Shown here: positions 8,901-19,009 of the stretch, one piece after another
How the letters are laid out: the number at the start of each line of letters is the position of its first letter
How positions within the stretch are numbered: position 1 is the stretch's first letter
Source: JADHLK01 sp038131695
GTDB lineage: Bacteria; Pseudomonadota; Alphaproteobacteria; Puniceispirillales; Puniceispirillaceae
Length of the DNA stretch: 64,000 bases
NCBI GenBank assembly: GCA_038131695.1
Contig: JAYPQA010000030.1
Coordinates: 35,321 to 99,320, forward strand
Reading direction: 5' to 3'
Notes under the pieces: generated by a model
Database searches by the model: none
What the model was told of the DNA's origin: nothing
What the model saw: only the letters and a program-made list of their open reading frames with translations
Program-made: the position numbers and the translations under genes

Positions 8901-9473
8901 ATGGCTAAAAACGCTTCTGTCATGGCAAATATCACCGCTCTCCACCGCGAGGCAGAGGCCGCCCATCTACGCCTTGTGCGGGCGGATGGCGAGCCGGTTT
9001 TGCTGGAAAAAAAGGCGGGCATGCTGGCCCGTATAGATGCCTTGCAGGCAGAGGCAGAAAGCATCGCTGGCCAGCCGGAGCAGCCAGCCGAGCCGCAACA
9101 GGATGCGGCAGCCCGCCAGCAGATGATGGACCGCATCGGCCAGCTGGACAGGCAGGCGCGGGCCGCAGATACGGAGGCGCTGGCGGCAAAGCTGGAAGAA
9201 ATCAAACAGGCGGTGGCAACTGCCGAAACCAGCAAGGGCCAGGCCAGGCCCGGCCGGACCGAGACAGATATTGACGCGCTGGTCGAAGAAAAGGTGCAGG
9301 AAATTCTGGTGCGTGATTTGCCGCGTCTGGTGCGTGATGAGCTGCTGGCCCTGAAAGAGGCTGCCAGCGTGCTCGCTGACACCCCGCCAGCCACTCCGGC
9401 AGCTATTCCGCCAGCCAGTCAGGCAGCTGCGCCGGACCGCAAGCGGCGCACCCGCAAGACCGGCAAGGGCTAA
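8901..9473 (+). CDS. uncharacterised coiled-coil protein with basic tail
   Basis: A 190-residue soluble protein starting MAKNASVMANITALHREAEA. Most of residues 1-120 is Ala/Glu/Gln-rich helix with coiled-coil character. A second helical block, VEEKVQEILVRDLPRLVRDE, sits at about 135-155, then an Ala/Pro-rich linker and a basic tail (DRKRRTRKTGKG). No signal peptide or catalytic motif is seen. The ATG at 8901 is preferred over an in-frame TTG two codons upstream because it follows AAAGGGGTTGAAA. The basic tail suggests nucleic-acid or membrane contact (inference only). Confidence 0.7.
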   Translation: MAKNASVMANITALHREAEAAHLRLVRADGEPVLLEKKAGMLARIDALQAEAESIAGQPEQPAEPQQDAAARQQMMDRIGQLDRQARAADTEALAAKLEEIKQAVATAETSKGQARPGRTETDIDALVEEKVQEILVRDLPRLVRDELLALKEAASVLADTPPATPAAIPPASQAAAPDRKRRTRKTGKG

Positions 9474-9482
9474 GCAGCGTCA

Positions 9483-10229
9483 TTAATCGGCGTAATCGGG
9501 CTCTTCTTTATCCAGCACGGCGCGGATGGCGGCCATGTGATGGCCGCTTTCCAGATCATATTCTTCCCATTGGCGGGCGGTTTTTTCCGCTGTTTTCGCA
9601 TCCATGACCGCCAGCTTCTGCCCGCTGGCCAGCGCCGTCATATAGGTGCGGCAGGCGCGTTCCAGATAATAGATCAGATCAAAGGCCAGCCCCGGCGTCT
9701 GGGCCGCTGTCATGACCCCGTGATTGCCCATCATCAGCACGCGCTTATTGCCCAAAAGCGTGCTGAGCCGCTCTCCCTCGGCCCCGATACCCATCCCGTC
9801 AAAGCCGGTATCCCAGGCCAGCCGGTTATAGAAACGCGCACAGCTTTGATCCAGCGGCGGCAGATCCGGCTCAGCCAGACACATCAGCGCGGTGGCATAA
9901 TGCGGGTGCAGATGCAGCAAAATCCGGGCTTGCGGATTCGCCCGGTGCATCGCCCCGTGAATGCCCCAGGCGGTGATGTCTATTTTGGGATCTGCCGGAT
10001 CAGGCGGGTTATGGTTATCCAGCAGGATCAGATCGCTGGCGCGCATGGCGGAAAAATGCACGCCATAGGGATTCATCAAGAATTGCTGGCCGTCCGCCGA
10101 GACGGCACAGGAATAATGATTGGCAATGCCCTCATGCAGCCCCTCTCTGGCTGTCCATCTGAACAGGGCCGCCATATCGCGGCGCAATTCTGTCATAGCA
10201 GTATCGGTTATGGTTTGCGGATGGGTCAT
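9483..10229 (-). CDS. class II aldolase/adducin family protein
   Basis: A 248-residue single-domain protein. The zinc-binding HLHPHY and a late GNHGVM block are the class II aldolase/adducin landmarks, and EGIANHYS near residue 40 matches the phosphate/substrate loop. Family members cleave or epimerise small sugar phosphates, but many close homologues have no assigned reaction. It is transcribed away from the aldehyde dehydrogenase that starts at 10390, sharing about 160 bases of intergenic DNA. The substrate cannot be told. Confidence 0.85.
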   Translation of the reverse strand: MTHPQTITDTAMTELRRDMAALFRWTAREGLHEGIANHYSCAVSADGQQFLMNPYGVHFSAMRASDLILLDNHNPPDPADPKIDITAWGIHGAMHRANPQARILLHLHPHYATALMCLAEPDLPPLDQSCARFYNRLAWDTGFDGMGIGAEGERLSTLLGNKRVLMMGNHGVMTAAQTPGLAFDLIYYLERACRTYMTALASGQKLAVMDAKTAEKTARQWEEYDLESGHHMAAIRAVLDKEEPDYAD

Positions 10230-10389
10230 GCCAAGCCCTCTTTCCTGTCAGACCGGGAACAGGGTTTTCCTCTCCGCCAGCTTGCCGCATTTTTTTCGGA
10301 TCGCAAACAAAAATTGCCAGCATTGCATTTGTCCGTCTGATATGTCTTGTTATGGAAGGTCAGTCATCCATCTTGCAGGGGCTGGAGAA

Positions 10390-11827
10390 ATGCAGAAAAT
10401 TCGAAATTGGAATGCTGGCGGCCCGGTGGAGGCGGCGCGCCCCTTGCGGCTGCTCGACAAAACCTATCCGGCGACTGGAGAGGTGATCGCCCAAATGGAA
10501 CTGGCAGATGATCAGCTGCTGGATGAGACGGTGCGTCTGGCCAAATCAGCGCAGGAAAAATGGGCCGCCCTGTCCGGTCAGGAACGGGGCCGCATCATGG
10601 CGCGGGCGGGCCAGCGCCTGATTGAAGCCAATGAGGAGCTGGCGGCCCTGGAAGTGCGCGATGTCGGCAAGCTCTATTCCGAAGCCGTCTCAGGAGATGT
10701 GCCCAGCGGGTCAGAGGCGTTTGAATTTGCGGCTGCGCTGGCCATGACGCAAAACGGCACGGCGCATCGCTGGCCGGGGGCGCTCGGCTATACAGAGCGG
10801 GTGCCGCTGGGGGTGTGTGCCGGTATCGGGGCCTGGAACTATCCGGCGCAGATTGCCTGTTGGAAGGCGGCCCCGGCACTGGCAACCGGCAATGCCTTTA
10901 TCCTGAAGCCAGCTGAGGAAACGCCGCTGGTGGCGGCGCGCATTGCTGAATTGCTGGCTGAGGCGGGTCTGCCGGATGGGCTGTTCAATGTGCTTTACGG
11001 GGATCATGAGCTGGGCGCGGCCATTTGCCGGCATCCCGGCATTGCCAAAATATCGCTGACCGGCGGGGTGGAGACCGGCAAGCTGATTCTGGAGCAATCT
11101 GCGGCCAGTCTGAAAAAGGTCACGCTGGAGCTGGGCGGCAAGGCGCCGCTGCTAGTTTTTGCCGATGCCGATTTTGACCTGGCTGTCCAGACCGCGCTGG
11201 ATGCCAATTTCTACACGGCCGGAGAGGTTTGTTCCAATGCCACGCGGGTCTTTGTGGAACAGGCGATCTTGCCGGATTTTCTGGCGGCGCTGAAAGAGCG
11301 GGCTGAGGCGATGCAGGTCGGGGATCCGATGGACCCGGACAGCCATTTGGGCGCGCTGATTTCTGCAGCGCATCTGCAAAAGGTTCTGGAATTTGTTGCG
11401 ATTGGCAAAAAAGAAGGGGCGCGGCTGATTTGCGGCGGGGAGCAGGTTTTTCCGCCCGGCTTTGAGGGCGGCCATTTCATGGCGCCGACGATTTTTGCTG
11501 ACTGCCATGATCAGATGCGAATCGTGCGCGAGGAGATTTTTGGCCCGGTGATGTCAGTCTCTGTCCTTTGACAGTGAGGACGAAGCCATTGCCCGGGCCA
11601 ATGACAGCGATTTCGGTCTGGGGGCCGGGCTGGTAACCCGGGATCTGGCCCGCGCGCACCGGGTGGCTGGCGCGCTGAAGGCAGGCAATGTCTGGGTGAA
11701 CAGCTATAATCTGATCCCGCCGGATTGGCCTTTCGGGGGCTCTGGCCAGTCTGGTTTTGGGCGCGAAAGTTCGGCCTTTGCCCTGGAATCCTATACCGAA
11801 ATCAAGGCGACCTATATTCAGCTATGA
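10390..11827 (+). CDS. betaine-aldehyde-type dehydrogenase (NAD-dependent ALDH), frameshifted
   Basis: The ALDH fold is clear: [10 protein letters not shown] near the start, GICAG-like [19 protein letters not shown], the FTGGV-like [10 protein letters not shown], the catalytic Glu in LELGGKAPL, and the catalytic Cys in [12 protein letters not shown]. These blocks match betaine aldehyde dehydrogenases (BetB), which make glycine betaine. Near 11566 one extra base ends the frame at 11571; removing it gives [21 protein letters not shown] and the rest through [13 protein letters not shown] to 11827. The ATG at 10390 is used; the open frame upstream runs through the divergent promoter. The stop overlaps the next ATG. 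Confidence 0.82.
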
Positions 11828-12897
11828 GCCCGCCGCCCGCAAAACTGGTTCAGATTATGGCCGGGGCCCGCCAGGGCGGGGCAGAGCTGTTTTTTGAAAG
11901 GCTGGCGCTTGGATTTGCCGAGCGGCAGATAGACCAAACCGCCCTGATCCGGCCCTGGCCAGAGCGGGCGGCCCGGCTGCAAGCCGCCGGTATTGAGGTG
12001 CGCGGCCAATCCTTTGCGCGCCCGCTGGCCGGCCTCAATCGCTGGCAGATTGGTCGCCAGCTGAAACGGATCGATCCGCAAATCGTGCTGTCCTGGATGA
12101 GCCGGGCGGCAGCCCGGGTGCCGGCTGGAAGCTGGGTGCATATCGGGCGGCTGGGCGGCTATTATCCGCTGCGCCATTACCGCAGCTGTGACTGGCTGGT
12201 CGCCAATACCGGCGGTATCGCGGACTGGCTGGTGGCGGAGGGCTGGCCGCGCGAGCGGGTGCGGGTATTGGTGAATTTTGTTCCCCCGGCCCCGCAACAG
12301 GCGGCCCGGCGCGCCGATTTCGCCACCCCGGACGGAGCACCGCTGATTGTCGCGCTGGGCAGGCTGCATCCGAACAAGGCCTTTGATGTGCTGCTGGCGG
12401 CACTGGACCATATCAGGGGCGCACATCTCTGGCTGGCCGGGGACGGGCCGGAAAAGGCAAGGCTGCAGGCGCAGGCGGCCAGTCTGGGCCTGACCGGGCG
12501 GGTGCATTTCCTTGGCTGGCAGAGCAATCCGCAAGCCCTGATCAAGGCGGCCGATCTGTTCATCTGCCCTTCGCGCCATGAACCGTTTGGCAATGTGATT
12601 GCTGAGGCCTATTCCGCCGGCACGCCGGTGCTGGCCAGCGCATCGCAAGGGGCGCTGGAATTTGTGCAGGATGGCAAGACCGGGGTTTTGGTTGCAACCG
12701 AGGATAGCCAGGCGCTGGCCGAGGCGGCCAATAGCCTGCTGGCGGACAAGCCGGGCCGGGACCAGCTGGGGGCGGCGGGCTATCAGCGCTGGCAAGAGCA
12801 GTTTGCCCCGCCGCAGGTTCTGGATAGCTGGCAGGATTTTTTTGCCAAAGTCTCCAAGGGCGTTTCTGATGGCGTTTCTGGCGGGGGGATCAGCTGA
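11824..12897 (+). CDS. glycosyltransferase family 4
   Basis: A 357-residue GT-B protein. The C-terminal half carries [27 protein letters not shown] and [27 protein letters not shown], the E-x7-E nucleotide-sugar motif of GT4. The N-terminal part reads [19 protein letters not shown], the usual acceptor-domain glycine loop. It begins inside the dehydrogenase stop (ATGA) and ends in a TGATG overlap with the asparagine synthetase, so all three are translated together. The C-terminus has a small in-frame repeat ([11 protein letters not shown]). It probably builds a surface glycan; donor and acceptor are unknown. Confidence 0.85.
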   Translation: MSPPPAKLVQIMAGARQGGAELFFERLALGFAERQIDQTALIRPWPERAARLQAAGIEVRGQSFARPLAGLNRWQIGRQLKRIDPQIVLSWMSRAAARVPAGSWVHIGRLGGYYPLRHYRSCDWLVANTGGIADWLVAEGWPRERVRVLVNFVPPAPQQAARRADFATPDGAPLIVALGRLHPNKAFDVLLAALDHIRGAHLWLAGDGPEKARLQAQAASLGLTGRVHFLGWQSNPQALIKAADLFICPSRHEPFGNVIAEAYSAGTPVLASASQGALEFVQDGKTGVLVATEDSQALAEAANSLLADKPGRDQLGAAGYQRWQEQFAPPQVLDSWQDFFAKVSKGVSDGVSGGGIS

Positions 12898-14705
12898 TGT
12901 GCGGGATTGCAGGCTATTTTCTGAAAACCGCGGCCACGGCCCCGGCTGGCCTGCTGGACCGGTTTGCCGGGCTGATGACGCATCGCGGACCAGATGGAAC
13001 GGCCAGCAAAATTATCGGCTCCGCCGGGTTTGTGCATACTAGGCTGGCGATTGTTGATCTGGCAGGCGGGCAGCAGCCTTTTGCAGAAGATCAGAAAATG
13101 GCCATGGCCAATGGGGAAATCTACAATCATCAAGCCCTGCGCGGGCAGCTGGAACCGGCAGAGCGGCCGGACAGCCTGTCTGACTGCGCGGTGATCCTGC
13201 CGCTTTTCAGCCGCCATGGCAGCCCCTTTGTTGAGCAGCTGCGCGGAATGTATGCGCTGGCCGCCTATGATGGCCGGACGGATCGGGGCATTCTGGGGCG
13301 GGATGCGTTCGGTATCAAGCCGCTCTATTATCTGGAGACGCAGAGCGGGATTTATTTTGCCTCTGAGCCCGGCGTGCTTCGCAAGGCCGGGCTGGGCGCA
13401 GCGAATATGGACCCGCTGCGCGCCGCCCTGTTGCTGGATCAGCAATATTACAGCGGTGCAGAGATGATTTGCGGCCCGATAAAAAGGCTGCTGCCGGGCG
13501 AGGTGCTGGAGATCGCAAACGGCCAGATAGCCGGGCGGTTTTTTGATCGCCCGCTGGAGGCGGGACCGGCGCAAAACAGTGATCCGGCAGAGCTGGATGC
13601 GCGCCTGGAAGAGTCGGTCGCCGCCCATCAAATGGCCGATGTGCCCTTTGGTATGTTCCTGTCAGGCGGCATTGATTCCAGCATTTTGCTGGCGCTGATG
13701 GCGCGGCTGAACCCGTCCCCGGAGACCGCCCCGCTGCTGGCCTATACGGCGCGTTTTCCCGATGCGCCGGTGCCGGATGAGACCGGGCTGGCCCGCCAGC
13801 TGGCTGATCAATGCGGCGCAGATTTTATTGATTGCCCCTATGGAAAGGCAGATTTTTTTGCCGATGCCGGCCTGGCGGTTGCGGCTTGTGATGATCCGGC
13901 GGCTGATTATGCGATTTTGCCCAGCCTGCATCTGGCCCGCCGCGCGGCCCGTGATGTCAAGGTTATTCTGAGCGGCGAGGGGGGCGATGAATTTTTTGCC
14001 GGCTATGGGCGCTATCGCCGCCGTCTCAGCCTGTGGCCCTCGGCCCCGCGGCCGCGGCCCGGCGTGGCGCTGAAAGCCGGGCTGTTGCGGGCCGGGCTGG
14101 CCAGCCAGCTGCAGGGCCATCTCTCCCAGCCGGCCACCCAGCCGGGCCTTGCGGCCGGTTTTGGGGTGCGCCTGCTGGATCGGGACCGGGCCTTGCGCCA
14201 GATTCAGCGCGCCGATATTGACAGCTGGCTGCCGGATAATCTGCTGATCAAGCTGGACAGATGTTTGATGCGGGCCTCGGTTGAGGGGCGCACCCCCTTT
14301 ATTGACCGCCAGCTCTCGGTCTGGGGCTATCATCTGCCAGCCCGGGCCAAGCTGCGCGGGCGGCATGGCAAATATCTGCTGCAGGGCTGGCTGGCCGAAC
14401 ATCTGCCCGCAGCCCGCCCGTTCCAGCGCAAGAGGGGGTTCAGCGTGCCAGCTGGCTATTGGGTCGCCAGTGAGGCCGCAAGGCTGGCGCCGCTGCTGGA
14501 AAGCCTGCCGCTGCTGGGCTCTCTGGTTACGCCGGGCTCGGTCGCGGCGGTGCTGGAAGCGGGCCGAAAGGCAGGCGATAATCGTCTTGGCGCGCGCGGC
14601 GGCCTGCTGGCCTGGCGGCTGCTGTTCCTTGGCCTGTGGGAGCAGATACATCTCAATCAGGTGGATCCCGAACAGCCGGTCTGGGATATTCTGGCCGCCC
14701 GCTAG
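12897..14705 (+). CDS. asnB: asparagine synthetase (glutamine-hydrolysing)
   Basis: A 602-residue two-domain enzyme. The N-terminal glutaminase begins MCGIAGYF with the nucleophile Cys2 and carries MTHRGPDG and ANGEIYNH; the C-terminal synthetase has the ATP loop LSGGIDSS near residue 260 and the SGEGGDEFFAGY block near 360. It converts aspartate plus glutamine to asparagine, though homologues lodged among glycosyltransferases often amidate sugar acids (family knowledge). It is coupled to the GT4 gene by TGATG, which favours the surface-glycan role. Its TAG shares the palindrome CTAG with the stop of the convergent Lrp gene. Confidence 0.88.
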   Translation: MCGIAGYFLKTAATAPAGLLDRFAGLMTHRGPDGTASKIIGSAGFVHTRLAIVDLAGGQQPFAEDQKMAMANGEIYNHQALRGQLEPAERPDSLSDCAVILPLFSRHGSPFVEQLRGMYALAAYDGRTDRGILGRDAFGIKPLYYLETQSGIYFASEPGVLRKAGLGAANMDPLRAALLLDQQYYSGAEMICGPIKRLLPGEVLEIANGQIAGRFFDRPLEAGPAQNSDPAELDARLEESVAAHQMADVPFGMFLSGGIDSSILLALMARLNPSPETAPLLAYTARFPDAPVPDETGLARQLADQCGADFIDCPYGKADFFADAGLAVAACDDPAADYAILPSLHLARRAARDVKVILSGEGGDEFFAGYGRYRRRLSLWPSAPRPRPGVALKAGLLRAGLASQLQGHLSQPATQPGLAAGFGVRLLDRDRALRQIQRADIDSWLPDNLLIKLDRCLMRASVEGRTPFIDRQLSVWGYHLPARAKLRGRHGKYLLQGWLAEHLPAARPFQRKRGFSVPAGYWVASEAARLAPLLESLPLLGSLVTPGSVAAVLEAGRKAGDNRLGARGGLLAWRLLFLGLWEQIHLNQVDPEQPVWDILAAR

Positions 14706-15184
14706 ACCGCTTCCGGCAAGGGCAGCGCGGTGGTGTATTTTATCTCTTCCATGGCAAAGGACGAGCTGACATCTTTCAGCTTCACCTCAGCTATCAGCCT
14801 TTTATAGAAGCGGTCATAGGCGGCCATATCCTCAACCACCACACGCAGCATATAATCAACCGCGCCTGACATCCGGTAGAATTCCACCACCTCTGGCCGC
14901 TCGGCAATGCGCTGGGCAAAATTATCCAGCCATTCCGCATTATGCTGATCGGTGCGGATGGCGACGAAAACGCTCATCCCCAGACCAATGGCCGGGGCGT
15001 TCAGCAAGGCCACCCGGCCGCGAATAATGCCGGTCTCCTCCATTTTCTGGATGCGCCGCCAGCACGGGGTGACAGACAAGCCCACCTTGCGGGCGATATC
15101 AGCGACCGGCTGGGCCGCATCTTCCTGGAGCAATTCCAGTATTTTGACATCCGTGGCATCCGGGCGAAATTCTGGCTTGGACAT
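14702..15184 (-). CDS. Lrp/AsnC family transcriptional regulator
   Basis: A 160-residue regulator: an N-terminal helix-turn-helix (DVKILELLQEDAAQPVADIA, then GLSVTPCWRRIQKME) and a C-terminal RAM ligand-binding domain (about 70-150). The ATG at 15184 follows a strong GAGGAGG site, so longer upstream frames are discarded. The Leu/AsnC group senses amino acids. It ends against asnB in a shared CTAG stop, and asparagine synthetase genes are classic targets of AsnC relatives, though this placement alone does not prove that. Confidence 0.9.
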   Translation of the reverse strand: MSKPEFRPDATDVKILELLQEDAAQPVADIARKVGLSVTPCWRRIQKMEETGIIRGRVALLNAPAIGLGMSVFVAIRTDQHNAEWLDNFAQRIAERPEVVEFYRMSGAVDYMLRVVVEDMAAYDRFYKRLIAEVKLKDVSSSFAMEEIKYTTALPLPEAV

Positions 15185-15339
15185 GGGAAACCTCCTCTGG
15201 TGACAAAAAATTTTTGCCAAAATAACAGGCAAGCCGCCCGAATACAAAAAATTTTTCCCCAAAAATAAACAGATCGAACTCACAAAGGGCCTCTTTTCTG
15301 ATTGGCGATCACTGGACAGAACAGCAGAAGCGTTGCATT

Positions 15340-16296
15340 GTGGCGGCCATGTCGGCATCCTTTTCGCATTTGCCCGCAGGCGGGCTGTATCTTTATCCGC
15401 AAGGCTGGACGGATTATGAGCTGCTGGATTCCGGTGCCGGTGAGAAGCTGGAGCGGTTTGGCCCCTATCTGTTTGTCCGCCCGGAGGCACAGGCCCACTG
15501 GCCGCGTTTTTTGGAGGAGTCTGTCTGGCAATCGGCGCATGGCCGGTTTGTCGCCAGTTCTGAAGACAGTGCCAGGGGCGGGCGCTGGCAGCTGCAAAAG
15601 AGCCTGCCGGAAAGCTGGCAGATAGGGTTTGACGGGTTGCGCTTTACCGCCCTGCCGACCGCCTTTCGCCATCTGGGCTTTTTTCCCGAACAATCGGTGC
15701 ATTGGCGCTGGTGTGCCGGGCGGATTGCGGATTTTATCGCCCGCCAGGGCCGGGCGCCGCGGCTGTTGAACCTGTTTGCCTATTCCGGTGTGGCCAGCCT
15801 GCACGCGGCGGCGGCCGGGGCAGAGGTGACGCATCTTGATGCCAGCAAGAAGGCCGTTTCCATGGCGTTTGACAATCGCAACCTGTCCGGCCTGCAATCG
15901 GCGCCGATTCGCTTTATTACAGATGATGCGATGGGGTTCTTGCAAAGAGAGGCGCGGCGTGGGCGCAACTATGATGCCATTATTCTGGACCCGCCCAAAT
16001 ATGGGCGCGGCCCGAAAGGCGAGGTCTGGCAGCTGGAACGCGACCTGCATCCGCTGTTGCAGGCTTGCCGCGCGCTGCTTTCAGACAGTCCGCTCTTTGT
16101 GGTGGCCACACTCTATGCCGTGCGGCTCTCAGCCCTGGCAGCGCATGAGGCGCTGGCCGCCGGGATGGCGGGGATTGGCGGGCAGACCGAATCAGGGGAA
16201 ATTGCGATTATGGAGAACCGGCCAGATGGCCGGGCCATCGGCCAGGCCCTGTTCGCGCGCTGGCTGGCTGCCGGCTATGGGCCGGATCAGAATTAG
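15340..16296 (+). CDS. class I SAM-dependent methyltransferase, RlmI/RlmK-like
   Basis: A 318-residue methyltransferase with motif I LLNLFAYSGVASLHAAA, a motif II aspartate in THLDASKKAV, and the catalytic DPPKYGRGP near residue 220. These match COG1092 proteins that methylate cytosine or guanine of 23S rRNA. No PUA domain is recognisable at the N-terminus, so the exact target is open. A GTG at 15340 or the ATG at 15349 can start the protein. It is convergent with the TrmH-family gene, with about 10 bases between stops. Confidence 0.82.
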   Translation: MAAMSASFSHLPAGGLYLYPQGWTDYELLDSGAGEKLERFGPYLFVRPEAQAHWPRFLEESVWQSAHGRFVASSEDSARGGRWQLQKSLPESWQIGFDGLRFTALPTAFRHLGFFPEQSVHWRWCAGRIADFIARQGRAPRLLNLFAYSGVASLHAAAAGAEVTHLDASKKAVSMAFDNRNLSGLQSAPIRFITDDAMGFLQREARRGRNYDAIILDPPKYGRGPKGEVWQLERDLHPLLQACRALLSDSPLFVVATLYAVRLSALAAHEALAAGMAGIGGQTESGEIAIMENRPDGRAIGQALFARWLAAGYGPDQN

Positions 16297-16306
16297 GCAA
16301 AACCGG

Positions 16307-17104
16307 CTATTGGCAGCGCAGCCATTCATAGGCGGCAAGGCCGGTTGCCACCGCCAGATTGAGACTGTCTGACCGGCCCTGCATCGGCATTTTGACCAGC
16401 TGATGGCAGCTGGCGGCCAGCGCGTCTGTCAGCCCGGCCTGCTCATTGCCCATCACGATAATCTGCGGCCCGCCCCAGTCAGCTGTGCGATAATCCACCG
16501 CAGCTGGCAGGGCGGTGCCGGTTATCCGGCCTGGCCAGCCTTTGGCAAAAGCAAGAAAACCCGGCTCATCAAGGCGGGTGATCGCAACATTGAAAATAGC
16601 CCCCATAGAGGCGCGCACCGCCTCAACCGAAAACGGATCACAGCTCTCGCCAATCAGGATAATCCCCGCCGCCCCGACCGCATCAGCGGTGCGCATGATG
16701 GTGCCCAGATTGCCCGGGTCGCGGCATCTGTCCAGCGCTATCCAGCAGCGGGCCGGGTCCGGCTGGATCACATCCGGGCTGGCCTCAACCATCGCAAAGG
16801 CCGCGATAACCATTTGCGGATTATCCTTGCGGCTGATTTTCCCCAGCAAGGCCGGGCTGACCGGCAAGGCGCGCCCGCCGCCTGTCTGGCAGGCCGCAAT
16901 CAGCCTGTCCAGCCCCGGCATATCCGGCCTGTCCGCTGCATAAACCAGCCTTTGCGGCAGATGGCCCAGCTGCACGGCCTCGGTGCAGATACGCATCCCC
17001 TCGGCCAGAAACCAGCCGGTCTGGCGGCGATATTTGCGCAAGGCCAGCGAGCGCAGCAGCTTTATATCGGCATTGGCCGGGGAGGTGATGATGTCTGCGG
17101 GCAT
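16307..17104 (-). CDS. TrmH/SpoU family RNA 2'-O-methyltransferase
   Basis: A 265-residue SPOUT enzyme. An N-terminal substrate-binding domain (SPANADIKLLRSLALRKYRR) precedes the trefoil knot, marked by LDRCRDPGNLGTIMRTADA, IIVMGNEQAGL and SDSLNLAVATGLAAYEW. These three blocks bind SAM in SpoU proteins acting on tRNA or 23S rRNA. It lies downstream of formate-THF ligase on the same strand with a 21-base gap and may be read from that transcript. Confidence 0.88.
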   Translation of the reverse strand: MPADIITSPANADIKLLRSLALRKYRRQTGWFLAEGMRICTEAVQLGHLPQRLVYAADRPDMPGLDRLIAACQTGGGRALPVSPALLGKISRKDNPQMVIAAFAMVEASPDVIQPDPARCWIALDRCRDPGNLGTIMRTADAVGAAGIILIGESCDPFSVEAVRASMGAIFNVAITRLDEPGFLAFAKGWPGRITGTALPAAVDYRTADWGGPQIIVMGNEQAGLTDALAASCHQLVKMPMQGRSDSLNLAVATGLAAYEWLRCQ

Positions 17105-17125
17105 GGGCTGGGGCCGCCTTTTTGT

Positions 17126-18792
17126 CTAGAACAGCCCTTCGACAAAACCGGTCTCGGCGATGCGAATCGATTCCGCCGCCGGCTTTCTGGGCAGGCCCGG
17201 CATGGTCATAATATCCCCGCAGATAACCACCACAAAGCCAGCCCCGGCAGATAGCCGCACCTCTCTTATTGGCACAACATGACCGCTGGGGGCGCCGCGC
17301 AGATTGGGATCGGTGGAAAAGGAATATTGCGTCTTGGCCATACAGACAGGCAGATCGCCATAGCCGGCCGCCTCCCATTCGCGCAGCTGGTCGCGTATCC
17401 GCTTGTCCGCAGCAACATCATCGGCGCGGTAAATACGGGTTGCGATGGTCTTGATCTTGTCAAACAGGCCCATATCCGTGCCATAGAGCGGGGCAAACTG
17501 GGCCGCCCCGGACTGGCAGAGCTCCACCACCTTGCGGGCCAGCCCCTCGGTTCCCTCAGAGCCCTTTTCCCAGTGCTGGCAGAGGATCGCCTCAACCCCG
17601 ACTGAGGCAGCTGCCTGTTCAATGGCGGCAATCTCAGCCTCGGTATCAGTGATGAAATGGTTGATGGCGACCACCACCGGCAGGCCGAATTGCTTGATAT
17701 TTTCAATATGGCGCAGCAGGTTCACGCAGCCCTTTGTCACCGCCTCGGCATTGTCCTTGCCCAGCTCTTCTCTGGCGACGCCGCCATTCATCTTCAGCGC
17801 GCGGGCAGTCGCGACCAGCACCACGCAATCCGGGTTCAGCCCGGCCTTGCGGCATTTGATATCAAAAAATTTCTCGGCCCCGAGATCCGCCCCGAAGCCA
17901 GCTTCTGTCACCACAAAATCGGCCAGTTTCATCGCCGATTTGGTGGCGATAACAGAATTGCAGCCATGCGCGATATTGGCAAAGGGCCCGCCATGGATAA
18001 AGGCTGGGTTATTTTCCAGCGTCTGCACCAGATTGGGCTGCATGGCATCACGCAGCAGCACGGTCATCGCCCCATCGGCGCCAATATCCCGGCAATAGAC
18101 CGCGCTTTTGTCACGCCGGTAGGCAATGATGATATCGCCCAGCCGCTTTTGCAAATCCTCCATATCTTCTGCCAGGCAGAGAATCGCCATGATTTCCGAG
18201 GCGACCGTAATATCAAAGCCGGATTCCCGCGGAAAGCCATTGGCCACGCCGCCCATGGAGACGATATTCTGGCGCAGGCCCGGTCATTCATATCCAGAAC
18301 CCGCCGCCAGACAATCCGGCGAATATCAATCGCCTGCTCATTGCCCCAATAGATATGATTGTCAATCATCGCCGAGAGCAGGTTATGGGCAGAGGTGATG
18401 GCGTGAAAATCACCGGTAAAATGCAGGTTGATATCTTCCATCGGAATCACCTGGGCATGGCCGCCGCCAGCCGCCCCGCCCTTCATGCCAAAACAGGGGC
18501 CGAGCGAGGGCTCGCGCAGGCAAATCAGCGCCTTCTCACCGATCCGGTTCAGCCCGTCACCCAGCCCGACCGTTGTGGTCGTCTTACCCTCACCGGCCGG
18601 GGTCGGGTTGATCGCGGTGACCAGAACCAGCTTTGCATCCTGCTTGTCCGGCTGTGCGCCTAGCCAGCCCAAATCCAGCTTTGCCTTGTCATGGCCATAG
18701 GGTTTCAGGGCTTCAGCCGGGATAGTCAGGTCTTTGCCGACATCCAGTATCGGGCGCGCCTTGGCGGCGCGGGCAATATCAATATCACTCAT
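17126..18792 (-). CDS. fhs: formate--tetrahydrofolate ligase, frameshifted
   Basis: Joins formate to tetrahydrofolate with ATP, giving 10-formyl-THF. The N-terminal part shows the ATP loop [20 protein letters not shown] and [18 protein letters not shown]; the C-terminal part shows [12 protein letters not shown] and a final [11 protein letters not shown]. The two parts lie in different frames joined at 18279-18283, where one C is missing from a C-run on the coding strand: restoring it gives [22 protein letters not shown] without a gap. A full-length enzyme of about 555 residues then results, so the break may be a sequencing indel. It is divergent from a GlxA-type regulator. Confidence 0.88.
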
Positions 18793-19009
18793 TTTCAGTG
18801 TCCTTATGCTCCAACAGGCTTTTTGTATCGGGTCACGTAGGGGAATTTTGGTTGTTGCCGACACTCTATAGCAAAAAAACACCCTGACGGGAAAATGGTT
18901 TCCCGATACGAAAACGCTTTTCAGCAAAGATTGTTTGTGATTTAGATTTTCTCAGGGATTGTTTTTCCTGCTTTTGTTGCTGGCAACCTGCGGCAGGTTT
19001 GAGGTGATT
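18793..19009. promoter_or_regulatory. divergent control region between fhs and GlxA-type regulator
   Basis: About 217 bases that must hold promoters for both genes. A near-palindrome is visible at about 18878-18905 (GACGGGAAAATGGTTTCCCGATAC; GGGAAA..TTTCCC), a plausible operator for the AraC-type regulator. It is unproven. Confidence 0.4.

Noticed and set aside
9537..10340. Long plus-strand open frame opposite the class II aldolase
   Set aside because: It is antisense to a gene with clear motifs and shows no family pattern of its own.
11725..11823. Longer N-terminus for the GT4 gene
   Set aside because: The extra codons lie in the end of the aldehyde dehydrogenase gene, and the ATG at 11824 overlaps its stop.
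13662..14651. Long minus-strand open frame inside asnB
   Set aside because: It is a shadow of the GC-rich asparagine synthetase gene, with a Gln/Arg-rich composition typical of antisense readings.
18126..18663. Plus-strand open frames across the fhs break
   Set aside because: They are antisense to formate-THF ligase, whose two parts join cleanly with a one-base correction.
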